From: Chlorella sorokiniana
Taxonomy: Eukaryota > Chlorophyta > Trebouxiophyceae > Chlorellales > Chlorellaceae
NCBI GenBank assembly: GCA_025917655.1
Contig: CP084608.1
Span: 1,860,001 to 1,924,000 of the forward strand
Direction of reading: 5' to 3'
Length of the DNA: 64,000 nucleotides
In this document: in pieces, positions 1 through 12,300 of the stretch
Numbering within the stretch: position 1 is the stretch's first letter
How the letters are laid out: the number at the start of each line of letters is the position of its first letter
Program-made: the position numbers and the translations under genes
Notes under the pieces: generated by a model
What the model was told of the DNA's origin: nothing
What the model saw: only the letters and a program-made list of their open reading frames with translations
Databases searched by the model: none

Positions 1-2646
1 GGCGACTGGCCGCTGCTGCAGGAGGCGGCAGCGCACCTGTACACCCAGCAGGGGCGGTACGAGGACGCGCTGCGCCTCCTGCTGCAGCTCCGCTCCCCCG
101 CCGTCTTCGACTACATCGCCCGCCACGCGCTTGTGGACCGCGTGTCGCCCTTTGCAGCGGGTGGGGCCCAGGCTGCGCTGGGCTGGGCAGCGGGGTGGGT
201 GGGTGGCCTCTTGGTAGTGGATCGACAACTTTGTGGGCCTTGTCCAGTCTCAGCACCCGCGGCAGGCACCAAGAGCCTGCCCCGCTGTGCGCTTCCATGC
301 CGTCAGCGTCAGCAATGCCCAACGCAGGCACCCACGTGGGAACAGCCCTCCGTGCCGCCCGCCTGCGCTGGCCCCCTATGACTGTGTCCTCCCACATGCC
401 CCGCCGGCTGCAGCCCTGCTGGATCTGGACGAGGTGCGGGCCACCTCCCTGCTGGTGGAACACTGCGAGGAGGTGCCCCCGGCGACGTGGTGGCAGCGCT
501 GCAGGACGCGGCGGCCGCCGCGCCCGACGCCGCCGCGCGCCAGCGCTGGCGCCGCCGCCTGCACGCCTACCTGGACTGGCTGTTCCAGCGCGACTCGCAG
601 CTGGGGGCGCCTTTGCGGAGCTGCAGGTGGGTGGGGCCGGGCAGCAGGGTGGAGCATGTGCACGCACTGGCCTACCCACGCCCCCGCACACCCGTCCCCT
701 GCCCTTTGCCCTGCCCCTGCCTCACTCCTGTGCTGTACCGCCCCAGGTTGAGCTGTACGCCGAGTTCGAGCCCTCCCGCCTCCTCCACTTCCTCATGGTC
801 TCCCCAAGCTACCCGCTGGAGCGAGCGTACCAGGTGGGGCGCCCGCCCCTGTTGCTCTGGGGCAGCTCCTCGCTGCAAACGGATCCTCACATGGGCTTTG
901 CTGGGGAGGTGCTCCTGCTCCTGCTCTGGCTGCGGACCCTTCCTTCCCCTTCCCAACACACCCACTGGCACACACAGCAACCACCACAGCACACAAGCAC
1001 AGGAACACACACCCAGCCACCCCACCCAACCCCACCACCCTGGCGCAGGTGTGTGAGGAGCGCGGGCTGGTGCGCGAGATGGTGTTTGTGCTGGGGCGCA
1101 TGGGCTCCGCGGAGAAGGCGCTGCGCCTGATTGTGGAGGGGCTGCGGGACGTGGTGCAGGTGGGTGGGGGATGGAGGAGAGGTGGAAGGGAGGGGGGGGC
1201 AGGCTGGAAAGAAGCTGGGGTGGGTCCGCCATGAACCCCTTGCTGCTGATCCCCTCTGTGTTGTAAGGGATTGGCAAGGGGTTGGATTTCCTGATTGGCC
1301 CATGGTCTGCCTCCCCGCCGCTGCCCGCAGGCGGTGGAGTTTGTGCAGCTGCAGCGCGATGACGACCTGTGGGAGCAGCTGATTGCGCTCACGCTGGGCG
1401 ATGCGCAGCTCACGGGTGGGCTGGGGCCGACATGGGGGACAGCATGTCCCTCATCCCCTCCCCCTAAACCTCCCCCTCGTCGCCCCTCCTGTGGCTCCCA
1501 TGCACAAGCCGCCGCCTGTCTTCTGCCCATTTGCTGCTGCCCAGTTGCCTGCTCATGCAACCCCATACGCCCCCGCCCTCCCGCCTTTCTCTCCCCTCTG
1601 TCCCCTTCCCCGTGCCGTTCCCTTTACCCTTCCCCCCTTCCCCCGCAGGCGCCCTGCTGGACCACGCTGGCGGGTACATCGACCCGCTGCGCGTCGTGTC
1701 GGCCATCCCCCACACCTGGCGGTGGAGAACCTGCGGGGCCGCCTGGTCAAGATCATCACAGATTTCCGCACGCAGGTATGGGTGGGTGGTGGGGCATGAA
1801 AGATGGGGCGTGCATGCGCGTGGCCTGAACGCGTGGGTTGGATCACGCGGCGCATCCTGCACGACTGATGAGTGAGGAGCGAGGGGCTTCCATGCGCTGT
1901 TGTTTCCCATTCCAGCCTGGGCACCCCACCCACATGATTTACACGTACCCCCTACCCCAACACCCGCAGATGAGCCTGCAGCAGGGGTGCAATACCATCC
2001 TGCGCCACGACTGCGTGGTGCTGGCCAACAGGCTATACCGGTGCGGGGCCGGACCGGCTCGGGAGGGGGCTGTTTGGGCCGCTGCCCTGTTGTTCTAGCT
2101 CCTACAGGACGCCTGCTGTCCAGGAGGCCTACACATATAAATGCTCGCACCCCATGCTGATCCCCCGCCCCTGCCGACCGACCCTGAACCACCCAACCCT
2201 GCTCCTGCGCCTGCAGGGTGCTCCGTTCCTGCCTCAGGCGCCTGCACCTGAAGCTGCAGAACAGCGGCGGCAGCCGCTGGGTGCTGTACGACTGCCTGAC
2301 AGGGGAGGAGGCTGCCGAGGATGACGCCGCAGAGGCGCTGCTGGCAGGCGGCGTTGGCACTGACGCAGCCGCCAACGCACGTGTTGAACGGGGGACGCCG
2401 TCGCCGAGGCCTGGACCAGCAAGCAGCACGCCAGGCTCGGCAACTCAGCAGCAGCAGCAGCAGCAGCAGCGGGTATGGGTTGGGTTGCTGGGCGCTCCGC
2501 CCGCAGCGGCAGCTGATGAAGCAGCAGCACGGGCGCAGCAGGCCAGCCGCAGCCCTAGCAAGTTTGTGCGGCTGTCAGGAGGGACTCCGCCCCCTACGCA
2601 AGGCAACGGCAGCCTTGCACCACGCAGGATTGCACTGGCATCATGA
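1..2646 (+). CDS. VPS41: VPS41-like HOPS subunit, 3' part (5' end outside window)
   Basis: VPS41 is a subunit of the HOPS tethering complex, which acts in fusion at the vacuole or late endosome. The window opens inside an exon of alpha-solenoid (clathrin-heavy-chain-repeat) helices: YEDALRLLLQLRSPAVFDYI, then LLDLDEVRATSLLVEHCEEV, then FEPSRLLHFLMVSPSYPLER. Later exons give LVREMVFVLGRMGSAEKALR, DDLWEQLIALTLGDAQLTG, GGYIDPLRVVSAIP and MSLQQGCNTILRHDCVVLAN, the order expected for the VPS41 C-terminal half. At least eight exons are separated by GT-AG introns. Two exons (about 476-480 and 1707-1711) each need one more C to keep the conserved frame. The last exon adds a low-complexity tail with eight glutamines from a CAG run near 2450-2471. 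I see no C-terminal RING-type Cys/His cluster, which many VPS41 proteins have. The family call is strong; exon limits are approximate. Confidence 0.88.
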
Positions 2647-2664
2647 GCTGCTTGACGGAGAGCC

Positions 2665-2669
2665 TGTAA
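2665..2669 (+). terminator. TGTAA polyadenylation signal of VPS41
   Basis: TGTAA, the usual green-algal poly(A) signal, lies 19 bases after the VPS41 stop. Confidence 0.6.
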
Positions 2670-2693
2670 ACCACCCCATTCTTGCCGGTATGT

Positions 2694-2698
2694 TTACA
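2694..2698 (-). terminator. TGTAA polyadenylation signal of the coiled-coil gene
   Basis: TTACA on the + strand reads TGTAA on the - strand, about 185 bases beyond the stop of the convergent coiled-coil gene. It faces the VPS41 signal 24 bp away. Confidence 0.55.
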
Positions 2699-2880
2699 CA
2701 GGGCCGTCGGTCAGTAGGAAGAGTGTTCAAGGCTGGAAGTGCGGTTGTGCATTTCAGGGACGTGTCGTGGTCGCATGCAACGCAGAAATATGCTGCCGCT
2801 GCGTCTGTGTGTCTGTCAAAGATGGAAGGAGCCCCACATGGCTGGCGAGCCACCAGAGCGCCAGCTACTCCCAGAACGCT

Positions 2881-5800
2881 TTACTTGTTCGCTAGAGCAT
2901 CCAGCAGGTGTGAGATGAACCCGCCCCGCTGCAGATGTTGGGGCCAGCACACAGACATGTACAGTCAGCAACTTGCTTTGCTTTGCCAGCTGTCATGCCG
3001 TTGCGCAAGGGAGACGCACGCATGCGATGGGGATGGAGCTGCTGGGTGCTCGCCAGCGCACCTGAGACTCGGGAAGGAGATCTCGCCGCACAGGTAAGGC
3101 GGCAGCACGTCGGCCAGGCTGCCCAGGCTGATGGGACGGTAGCAGAGCAGCGTGCCGCCCCCTCCTCCAGCAAGACTGGGTCTGCAGCGGGCGGGCGGGG
3201 GCGTTCACCCCCATCAGAACATCCACACCCCAGCATGTGCAGGAGGTTGCCGCTGCACGGCGCATTGGCTGCCCAGATCGGCAGCAAAGCGCAGCGGCGC
3301 ACCTGCCGAGTCGGGCTCAGAGGCGTCGGGGCCCAGCTGGAAGACAAAGCCGTGCCGCTCGTCGGTGAACTGGTAGAAGCCGCCGCGCAGGGGGTGGACA
3401 CCAAACCCGTGAGCGCAGTGATGGCCAGCTCACGAGGCGCCACCGAGCCAGGCGTGCGCACCGAGCGGGCGCCGCCGCCGGCTGCGCAGTCGCTTGGCTG
3501 GACGACGGCACGGGTGCGGCGACGGCGGGCTGAGGCGGAGCGGCTGCATCGCTGGGGGCAAATCCTCCTCTGGCACAGAGCAAAGCTGCTTGCGGCCGGG
3601 AACCTGAGCAGCCTGCAGTTCATCCATGTCGGCAGGCGGGGAAATCTCTGCTGACCCTGAAAACTGCAGCTGGCGGTCAATCTGCGGCGGGATTGACACA
3701 CGGCGGCCGGGCCCAGTCGCCCGCTGCATGCCACCACCGGCAGCGGCCGGATGCACCTGAGACTCTGCGCTGGCGGGCCGCGCGGCAGGACCCGCGGCGG
3801 CGTGTGCCAGCCGTCCCGCTACGGGCTGCAGCGAATGGCGGCGCTGCTGCTGCTGAAGCGACGGCCGCGGCGCCGGCTGCAGGGACTGCCGCCGATGCTG
3901 TGCCGGCCCCCACGCTGGCTGCTGCTGCTTGGTCTGCTGAAATGGCACAGATGCAGGCGGGTCTAGCTGCTCTGCCTCTGGCACTGACCCATGGCCGCCA
4001 GTCAGGTGCATGTCGCTGCCAGACAGGGGCCCGACGCCCGCCGCTGCCTGGCTCGCCAGGACTGCTGCCGCAGCGCCAGCCCTGCCAGCTGGCGCGTCTG
4101 CTGCCACGCCAGGGTGCGGCGTGAGGCCCGGCAGGGTGTAAGAGGGGTCGTCTGCGGGGAGGATGGCACCCTTGGGCCGCTTGTAGATGCTGCCGCCGCC
4201 GGCACCCTCTGGCACCAGCGCATGCGCCTGCAGCATCTCCACGCCCGACGACTGCACCAAGCGGAGGCAAGGGCAGACGTCGTGAGCTCGACAGCAACGA
4301 ATGCTGCCCAAAGGGGCATGCGGGGACCCTAACAACACCGAGCGCCTCCCCAGTTGCTCTGACCTGCAGGGAGGGATACTGCGCCGAGGCGGCCGCGGTG
4401 GGCGGCGGGTCGGTCTGGATGCACTTGTCGGTGGTGTCGTACACGCGGGCGTACCGCTCCAAGAAGCCCAGCCTGCAGCTTACAAGGAGCATCGCAGGCT
4501 GCACGTTGCAGAAAGGCGCGATTGGAGATTCGCCCGGATGTATGACTGCGACCCAGTAGAAGTTGCGGGGCTGTGCACAAGCTGCGCGAGTGGCGGAAGG
4601 GCGGCGGTGCGCGGCGTCCATCACCTGGCCTGCATCTCTGCGATGCGCTTGCTCTGCTCCAGGGACTCCGCCTCTTTGTCCATCAGAGCCTGGGAGAGGG
4701 CAAGCAGCAGAGCTGAGCTTGGCGCTGGGAGTCCTGGATTTACAGGCTTCTGCAGGGGAGTTCATGCAGACTACAACCATCAATACCAGCCTGGCAGCTG
4801 CCTATCCCACCTGCTGGCAGTTCATGAGGTCAGCCTGCAGCTGCGCGCACTGCTCAACCAGCACGCCGCCGCCCAGCTCCGCCGCCAGAGCCGCCTGCCG
4901 CTCCGCCTGCATAAGCAGCATGGCTGGTGGCTCAGGCTGCCGCTGCCGTGCTGCTTGCAGGTGACATGCCCTCCTCCTGCCCTGAAGCACATCAATCAGT
5001 TGCGCATCGCCCACGTTGACCATCTCCTCTTATTCATCTCACACGCGTCGCGCCCCCCCCCCGCGCGCCCCCCCACCCCGCCACCCACCCACCCACCCAC
5101 ACCACCACCACCCCACACACCTCTGCCTTGTAATGCTCCGCCAGCTGCGCCGCCTTCTGCCCGTGCTCGCTGACGTGGCGGTTCTGCTGCTCCAGCAGCT
5201 GCGCCACCTCTTCGTCAATCTTGGTGGCCTTCAGGTCTTCATACAGCGCCTGCAGCTTGGCGTACTCGACCTGCAAGTGGCGGTAAGGGCACGACCTGGA
5301 GGTGGACGAGTGCCGAGACGGGCTTGGCATTTGTGTGCCAGCCTGGATGGTTGCTGGGCATTGGCCAGTGGGGATCGCCCCACCTGCAGCTCTCGGAAGT
5401 TCTCTGCAAACTGCTCCACAAGGTCGTCAGAGGCGCCCGGAGACAGGTGCACCTCGTCTGCCACAGGTGCTGGGGCTGCCTGCGCAACCCCGGCCTGCGC
5501 GGGAGGCTCTTCTGCGCGGGAGGCTGCTCCCGCCGCTGACTTCTGCCGCTTTCCATCCGCTGCACCGCTCGCTGCTTGCGCCAACTTGGGTGCAGGCTGT
5601 GCAGCACCCTTACCGTTTCCTTCAGGGGCAAGGGCAGCAGCAGCCTTGCGCTTGCCGCTACCACCCTGCTTTGTCTTCACATCAGCGGGGCCTTTCGCGG
5701 CTCTGCTGCCGTCGCGCACAGGGTTGCCCCCTGGCTTGGCTGCTGCCTTTTGCCAGACTGTTTCAGCAGCGCTCTTATCATCGACTCCAGGTTTGGCGGG

Positions 5801-6381
5801 CGCTGAGGCGTTGAGCATGGCAGGGCCGGTCTTCACGGTTACGCCTGGCAGCACTTGCTTGCCAGCCGCCGCTGGCACCAGGTCTGTTATACCGCGCGCT
5901 TTGTTATTTGCTACCTTGTTGCTGTTCGCCTTGGCATCCTCTGCAGATGAGGCATATTGAAAAAAAAAAACCAAGTTAATCTTGCCATCGTCAGTTCACC
6001 ATGCGGAACAACACCGCAGATGGGTCCTGCGGCCACCTCCAACAGGCAGCAACAGCAGCAGGGCAGCGTCGCCACTCGCCACTTGACACCACACCCACGT
6101 GTGTTGCCTCGTGCGTCGCTGAGACGCCAAAGCGGCGACTCTAACTCACCGATAGGCAGCCTGGTGAGGCCCGCATCCCTGCCCTTGCTCGCAACAGCTG
6201 GCGCACTCTTGCGCTGGTGAGCCTGCTTTGTGACCGGCGGCTGGTTGTTCTCCTTCTGATGACCATCAGCGGCCTCGGCACTCTCTATCTGGCGCGCCCA
6301 AGCCGGCGCTCCGCTCCCGCTTCCCGACTTCTCATTGTAGTCCACCTGTCGGTGATGACGGCCGCTTGTTCGCGTCGCCAT
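2881..6381 (-). CDS. Coiled-coil protein with possible KNL1/Spc105-like C-terminus
   Basis: The gene starts at MATRTSGRHHRQVDYNEKSG (ATG ending at 6381). A basic, low-complexity N-terminus rich in Lys, Ala and Pro follows, through about 5400. Next comes a coiled coil (about 5290-4640) with VEYAKLQALYEDLKATKIDE and EEVAQLLEQQNRHVSEHGQK, then LMDKEAESLEQSKRIAEM. After that lie RYARVYDTTDKCIQTDPP and a long Gln/Pro/Ala-rich linker (about 4260-3430). The C-terminal exons read GGFYQFTDERHGFVFQLGPD, ISLGSLADVLPPYLCGEISF and GGFISHLLDALANK, then the stop. The closing pattern (a G-S-L plus leucine-proline segment, an I-x-F strand and a terminal aromatic helix) resembles the RWD-type end of KNL1/Spc105 kinetochore proteins. 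That is my reading by eye and it is uncertain. The position of the linker between coiled coil and end is unusual for KNL1. At least seven exons. Confidence 0.5.
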
Positions 6382-6931
6382 GGCTGTCGCAAGGGAGTAG
6401 CGCCGGAAAACGGGCGTGAAGGCCGGTCGTGGCCGCGGGGTTTCAAACTTTCTTCCCCGTCGCCGCCCTTTGTTGCGCAGGCACCGCCCCCAATCTAACA
6501 CACGTGCATGTGGCTTTGCAGGATTGCGACATATCATGAATCAAATACAAATAAAAAATTGGGTTTATTAGCGACGAAAAAAGGGGGTGGAAGAAAGCAA
6601 GTCCGAATGAGACGTTGTGGACGTGTCGCAGCAGCTGAGTTCAATGGTACAGCATGTACAGAAGCCAATGGAAACCTTCTGGGTGCGCAGATGAAGGTGG
6701 GTTTTAGGGTGATAATATCAAGATGGAGGGGTATGCTCATGAATGCTTGCTGGCAGCGCATCACACTTGGCTATCAGCAGGACGAATTCTGAGGCCTAAC
6801 TTCAGCCCGCCAGGGCCCTGCTCCAGAGCTTGCCGTTTCCAGTTTTACTATGTCGCACCTTCCTGTCCAGCGAACAGACCACCGCTTCGTATTCTACGCG
6901 GGAGGAAAGGCAGATTGGTGAAGTCAGCATT

Positions 6932-8772
6932 TTAAGCCGAGGGCGGCTTGCGGGACGGCTGCCTGGCGGCACTTGCCTTTGCGGCCCTTGCCCTGTGCAG
7001 CGTGGAAGCTCACCTATGTTCTCAGGTGCCAGCTGTGCTGCTGTTGCAAAGCTATCACGTGCTGCTTGCCAGGAGCTGAGCTTGTAGTGCGCCCAGCCAA
7101 CACTGGCATGCACCTCGGCATCAGCCGGCGCCAGCGCCGCCGCCAGCAGCGCATCTGCCAGCGCCTGCTTGTGGTTGCCCAAGGAGCGGGAAAGGCAGCT
7201 GCGACGCTTCAATGCCTGCGCCAAGTCAGGAGTGGTGGCTTCAATTCTGTGGTCATCTCTCGCTGCAGGCAGCGACTTTAAGGCAGACACACCTGTATGT
7301 GGTGTGGCTCATAGTCCATGGCGGCAGTGAAGAGCACGCACGCCGCCTGATGCTCGCCAAGATCAATTGCAATGATGCCTTCTTCCAGGCACTGCACAAT
7401 GAAGTGGGGGACGGCAGTAACGGCAGGTTTGAGCGCACTGGCATCTGTCTGGCTGGCATGGGATCATCTGTACTAAGCTGAGGATGCTGCAGCCTCAGCC
7501 AGATGGCTTTCATACAGCCACGCAGTCGGTGACCGAAGAAAGAGGTCCCGAAGGGCCCCTCTTCCCCGGGGGAGTGGTGTCGCGGGGCTGGGCAGAAGCG
7601 CCACTCACGCAAGACGCCAGGGTCCGGCTGGGGTCGGCCGCATCAGGCTGGGCGACAGCGCGCTCTGCTTGGATCAGCTGCCTGCGCAGCTCTGTGACGC
7701 GAGACGAACGCGGCTTGCTGGGGATGGGCACCAACAGAGCAGCGTGCGTGGCCAGACCGCACTGGATGCACAGACACCCGCCGCCATCAGAAGCGTGCAC
7801 ACACCTCTGCTTGTCGGCTCGCGCTCCAAGGCCTTGTTGAGGGCTTGAACAGCCACTTCGTAACGGCTGGACGCGTAGGCCACTCCCGCAAGGTTCTCCC
7901 AGCAACCAGTCAGCTGCTTGGGGTGCTCTGCCGCCACCTCCACTGCGCGAGCAGCATCCGCCAGCGCCCACTGAGTGTCACCGATGCGCAGGGCCACTCT
8001 TGCGCGCAGCATGAAGATCTGCGACGATGGCTAGGTGTGCGGGTGTGATGCGCTTGCATCGCAAGCCAACACAGCCTTGGCATCAGCAAGGGGGCAGGGC
8101 CAGGGCTGCATGCCGCCGCCGCTGCAGCAGCCCCTACAGCAAGGCAACCAGAACTCACATCACAGTCAAGGGGAAACTCCGCTGGAGTCTGTTCAGTAGC
8201 TTCAAGGCTTTCCTGTAGTCGCCAATGACATATGCACGCATGCTGGGCTCCAGCATCTGCAGCAGATCAACCGGGACTCATTTTTCACACGGCGGCGGCG
8301 GCAACAGGCGGCAACAGTTTAGGGGGCCGAAGGGACCGAGAACAGCTATTGCAGCACCAATGCTGGCCTCCCACAAGGACACTAACGCGTGTTGCAGCGA
8401 TTTTAGGTGCAGGGGCGCAGTAAGAGCGCCTCACATCCGCCTGTTCCCCTGCGGGGAGACTCGCCATGCTCCTCTTGCTGCGCTGCTGTCTCGAGAACAA
8501 GTTGTAAGTTGTGTGTGTGAGAATAAGATGGGTGAACGCCCGTAGCAACCAGTAAATGCACTATGCAGGGGGCCCGGTCCTCACCTTCCAGCCGCCTTCC
8601 AGCCGTGGTAAAGCTCCCTCCGCGTTTGAAGACAGCGCGTTATCCAACAGCACGTTTCTGATTTTCAGTAGCCAGGGCCTGCCGCCCCTCCCGCAACCAC
8701 ACCCCGAAAGGACGCTGGCTGTAGGTTGGCGGCGGTGCGCTTCAGGCGACCAGGGTCGCTTGCAAATTCCAT
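6932..8772 (-). CDS. Tetratricopeptide-repeat protein
   Basis: The exons encode tandem 34-residue TPR helices, which normally act as a protein-binding scaffold. Examples are MRAYVIGDYRKALKLLNRLQ (about 8280-8165), RIGDTQWALADAARAVEVAA, GVAYASSRYEVAVQALNKAL and, in a later exon, EEGIIAIDLGEHQAACVLFT followed by SLGNHKQALADALLAAALAP and GWAHYKLSSWQAARDSFATA. I count at least five repeats. The C-terminus is short and basic (SAARQPSRKPPSA, stop at 6934-6932). The 5' end is unsure: an ATG at 8772 opens a plausible short exon, and a segment around 8700 reads REGRQALATENQKRA in another frame, so a small exon or an indel may be hidden there. I cannot assign a specific TPR family. It lies head-to-head with HCF101. 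Confidence 0.65.
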
Positions 8773-9352
8773 GTAGTGGCTCGCCGTGTAAAATTACGAC
8801 AAATCCATCCTCAAACTGAGTGAGCAGTTTTTTGGGATTATGCGTGCACTTGTTGGCTTGCCTGGCCCAGGAGCAGCTCGTGAACTGCCGCCAGTCATGC
8901 CGCCCAACGGCATATTGGTGCTGCAGCAGAGATGGTCAGTAACAGCGCTTTTACATGATGTTTCGTTGGATATATACTATTTCAATGATCTTCACCCTAG
9001 TATCAAGCCACCCTAGTATCAAGCCCTATTTGCAACAGCGACCGCTGCTCGCTCTCGTGACGGTGCTGAGCAGCACTGCAAGTCCTGCTTGCCCTGAGGA
9101 TTTTTTTCGGCTGCTGTATCTTCAATCAACCTTTACTTGTCTAATTCGGGTGTCAGCAAGTTGGTATCTAGCTCCTGACGCCTGCATTTGTTGATTCCAT
9201 CACCGGCAGTACAGCCCTCTGTACCACAGTTGATCGCCCACATCCTCTCGCGGAAGTTGATATGCACCAATACATCTGATAACAACCTTGTGAAAGTTGT
9301 TGGGAAGGGCAGCTGACACACCGCTGTTTCACAACTGTTCGGGTGAAGGAAC
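8773..9352. promoter_or_regulatory. Divergent intergenic region between TPR gene and HCF101
   Basis: About 580 bp separate the two divergent starts, so this should hold both promoters. It is clearly more AT-rich than the flanking exons. It carries a 16-bp perfect tandem duplication at 8994-9025. I see no coding exon. Confidence 0.4.
8994..9025. repeat. 16-bp tandem duplication
   Basis: The unit ACCCTAGTATCAAGCC occurs twice, back to back, in the divergent promoter region. It contains CCCTA but is not the plant telomere repeat. Confidence 0.8.
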
Positions 9353-12300
9353 ATGGCAACCCTTCTACAATCTCGGGCGGCGCATTGCGGTCCCACAGCT
9401 GTCACATGCAATGGAAGCGCCGCCCGTTTGTCAGCGCTTCCACCCCGCTCAACCCGCAAATTGCAGTCAGCAAACCTGGCCGCTTTGCAGCCACACAGGG
9501 CGTCTCCCAGCAAATTAGTGCGGGAGCTGGCATGCAGGGCATCAGTCGAGGCGGTGAGCGGTGTCCGCCCGCCAGCCCGCCTGCCCGCTGTGCCACCTCG
9601 CCCGTAACGCGCTTCCCTACCCACGTGCAGGCTGCGCCTGTTCTGTCCAAAGAGGGCGAGGTGCTGGCAGCGCTGTCGCGCATCATAGACCCCGATTTTG
9701 GCATGAACATTGTCGACTGCGGCTTCATCAAAGATTTGGCTGTGGATGGCGAGGCTGGCAGCGTTTCCTTCCGGCTGGAGCTCACTACCCCCGCCTGCCC
9801 CATCAAGGACGACTTGAAAAAGCGGTGTGTACCGCAGGATGCAGTTTGCTGCTGCTCAGCGCTGGTCGTTCTTTGGGAACCATCTGCAGCACGGGTTGAC
9901 GGGCGGGGATTCAGTGTGCTGTGGCAGCGCTGCCTGAGGTGCTGTCTTGGCCTGCGGGAGCGTGCCAGGTGCACCCAGCAATGATGGCTGCTCTGCCGCT
10001 CCCCCGCACGGCTGCCAGGCCCGCGAGTACGTGACCTCCCTTCCCTGGGTCAAGTCGCTGGACCTCACGATGGATGCACGGCCGCCTGCCCCGCTGCTGC
10101 CCGACGACAGCCGCCCCAACGGGCTGCGCGGCGTGGCCCACGTCATCGCCGTGTCCTCCTGCAAAGGAGGTGCGCGTTGACAGCGGGGTGGGGTTCTGCC
10201 AGCGAGGCTTGCCAGCATCGCATGTGGGGCATCTGCCCCGACGTCGGAAGCACCCACTGCCACCGGGCGTGAGCAGCTGGCTGCTGCTAAGGCCAGGCCC
10301 AGTCCCCACGGCACCATGCACGTCACAGCCACTTCCTGCCGCCCTGCAGGCGTGGGCAAGTCCACCACCGCTGTCAACCTGGCCTTCACCCTGGCGCAGA
10401 TGGGGGCAAAGGTTGGGGCTGCAGCACTTGTCCCCTCTGGCCCCCTGTCTGAGCAGCCTGACTGACAGCCCCCACCAGCCTCAGTGTTTGCTTTTCCTCA
10501 GCTGATTGATCGCCCCTCCCCGCACCACTCCCCTATCATTCTAGGTTGGCATATTTGATGCCGACGTCTACGGCCCCAGCCTGCCCACCATGATCAGCCC
10601 GGAGCTGCGGGTGCTGCAGATGGACCCGGAGACCAAGGCGCGCACAGCATGCCGCCCTGCACCGCACCGCGCTGCGCCGCACCGTGCGGGCGCGCTCGGT
10701 GCCTTGCGCCCGTCTACTAGGCGGCGCTTTCGGCTGGGCTGTGGAAGCCGCCTGCCTGCCAGGCGGCTGGTCCGAGAGCCATGCCAGTTGGCTTCTGGTG
10801 TGGCCCTGCCCCTGCCCTGTTCGCTGAGGGGTTCCCTTTTCTTCCTCGCTGCAGGCGATCACCCCTGTGGAGTATGAGGGCGTCAAGGCGGTGTCGTTTG
10901 GCTTTGCGGGGCAGGGCAGCGCCATCATGCGCGGCCCCATGGTCTCGGGTGCGGCTGCTCGGGCTGCTCGTGCGGCTTGGCTGGCCCCTGCTGCCGCTGC
11001 TGTCAACCGCCAAGCTGTGTTCGCAGGTTCCACCCCTATATGTGCAAGCGTTGCATGCTATGACGCAGCCTCCAGAACACAAGCGCGCCCCACCAAAGTG
11101 GTCCGAATGCTGCACCGTCTGCGCAGGCCTCATCCAGCAGCTGCTGACCACCACCGAGTGGGGAGAGCTGGACTACCTAGTGGTGGACTTCCCCCGGCAC
11201 CGGCGACATCCAGCTCACGCTCTGCCAGTCGGTCGCCTTCTCCGCCGCCGTCGTCGTCACCACCCCGCAGAAGCTGGCCTTCATCGACGTGGCCAAGGGC
11301 ATCCGTGTTTGCCAAGCTCATGGTGCGCGCGTGTGTGTGTTTGGGCGGTTGGGCGGGGGAGGGCGTGTGGGGGTGGGGGGTGGGGGGGGCACTTGCACGC
11401 AGCCGGCGCGCATTGCGAAAAAAAAATGGTGGCAGGGGCTTTGCAGCAAAGCTGCCTGCTTGCCTGATGCCAGCGGCAGCGCCCAGAAGGCACTGGCGTC
11501 CTAGCTGCCTTGTTGTTGGGCCGCCTTGCTTGCGTCGTCTGCTTGTGCACCGACCTTGAGCCTGTGTGTGGGGTGCCACTCCTTTGCGTTTCCAACCACA
11601 GGTGCCCTGCGTGGCTGTGGTGGAGAATATGAGCTACTTTGACGCGGACGGCAAGCGCCACTTCCCCTTTGGCCAGGGCTCGGGTGGGCAGCGCCTGCTG
11701 CCCCAGCCATGCTGCCAGCACGCACCCGCCCATGCTTGACATGCATGACATGCAAGGTTGAGCTCGGCAGAGCCAGCAGGGTGGTCTGGCACGGGCTGTT
11801 TGCTGCCTCATGGGCTCACCTCAAGTCCCATGCCCTGGGAGCCACTCCACCTCTCTTCTGCTGCCGCCCACGGTCCCCCTGCACCCCCTCAATCGCCGCA
11901 GGCGAGCGGATCCAGCGCGAGTTTGGCCTGCCCAACCTGGTGCGCTTCCCCATCGTGCCCGACCTGTCGGCGGCGGGGGACAGCGGGCGGCCGGTGGTGG
12001 TGGAGCAGCCGGCAGGGCCCACCGCGCAGGCCTTCCTCGAGCTGGGGGCGGCGGTGGTGCGGGAGGTGAGATGCGCCGGCTGGTCTGCAGTGGGGGAGGC
12101 AGGTCGAGAGGGGGGCAGGAATGGCCGCCACAGATTCCTCCAATGCTGGGTTCCGTGCTCGGGCTGATTCCAAGGAAACTCCCTCAGTGCCAACCCCATC
12201 TTGCCCCCGCCCCCCACCCCACGCCCCAACCCTTCCCGTTTTCGTCAGGTGGCCAAGCTGCGGCGCGCCCCCAAGAACCCGGTGCGCTACGATCGCGAGC

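Noticed and set aside
1464-2429. 321-codon minus-strand open frame
   Set aside because: Antisense to VPS41 exons and introns, low complexity, no domain.
8994-9025. Telomere-like CCCTA repeat
   Set aside because: The unit is 16 bp and only two copies occur; it is not the TTTAGGG-type plant telomere array.
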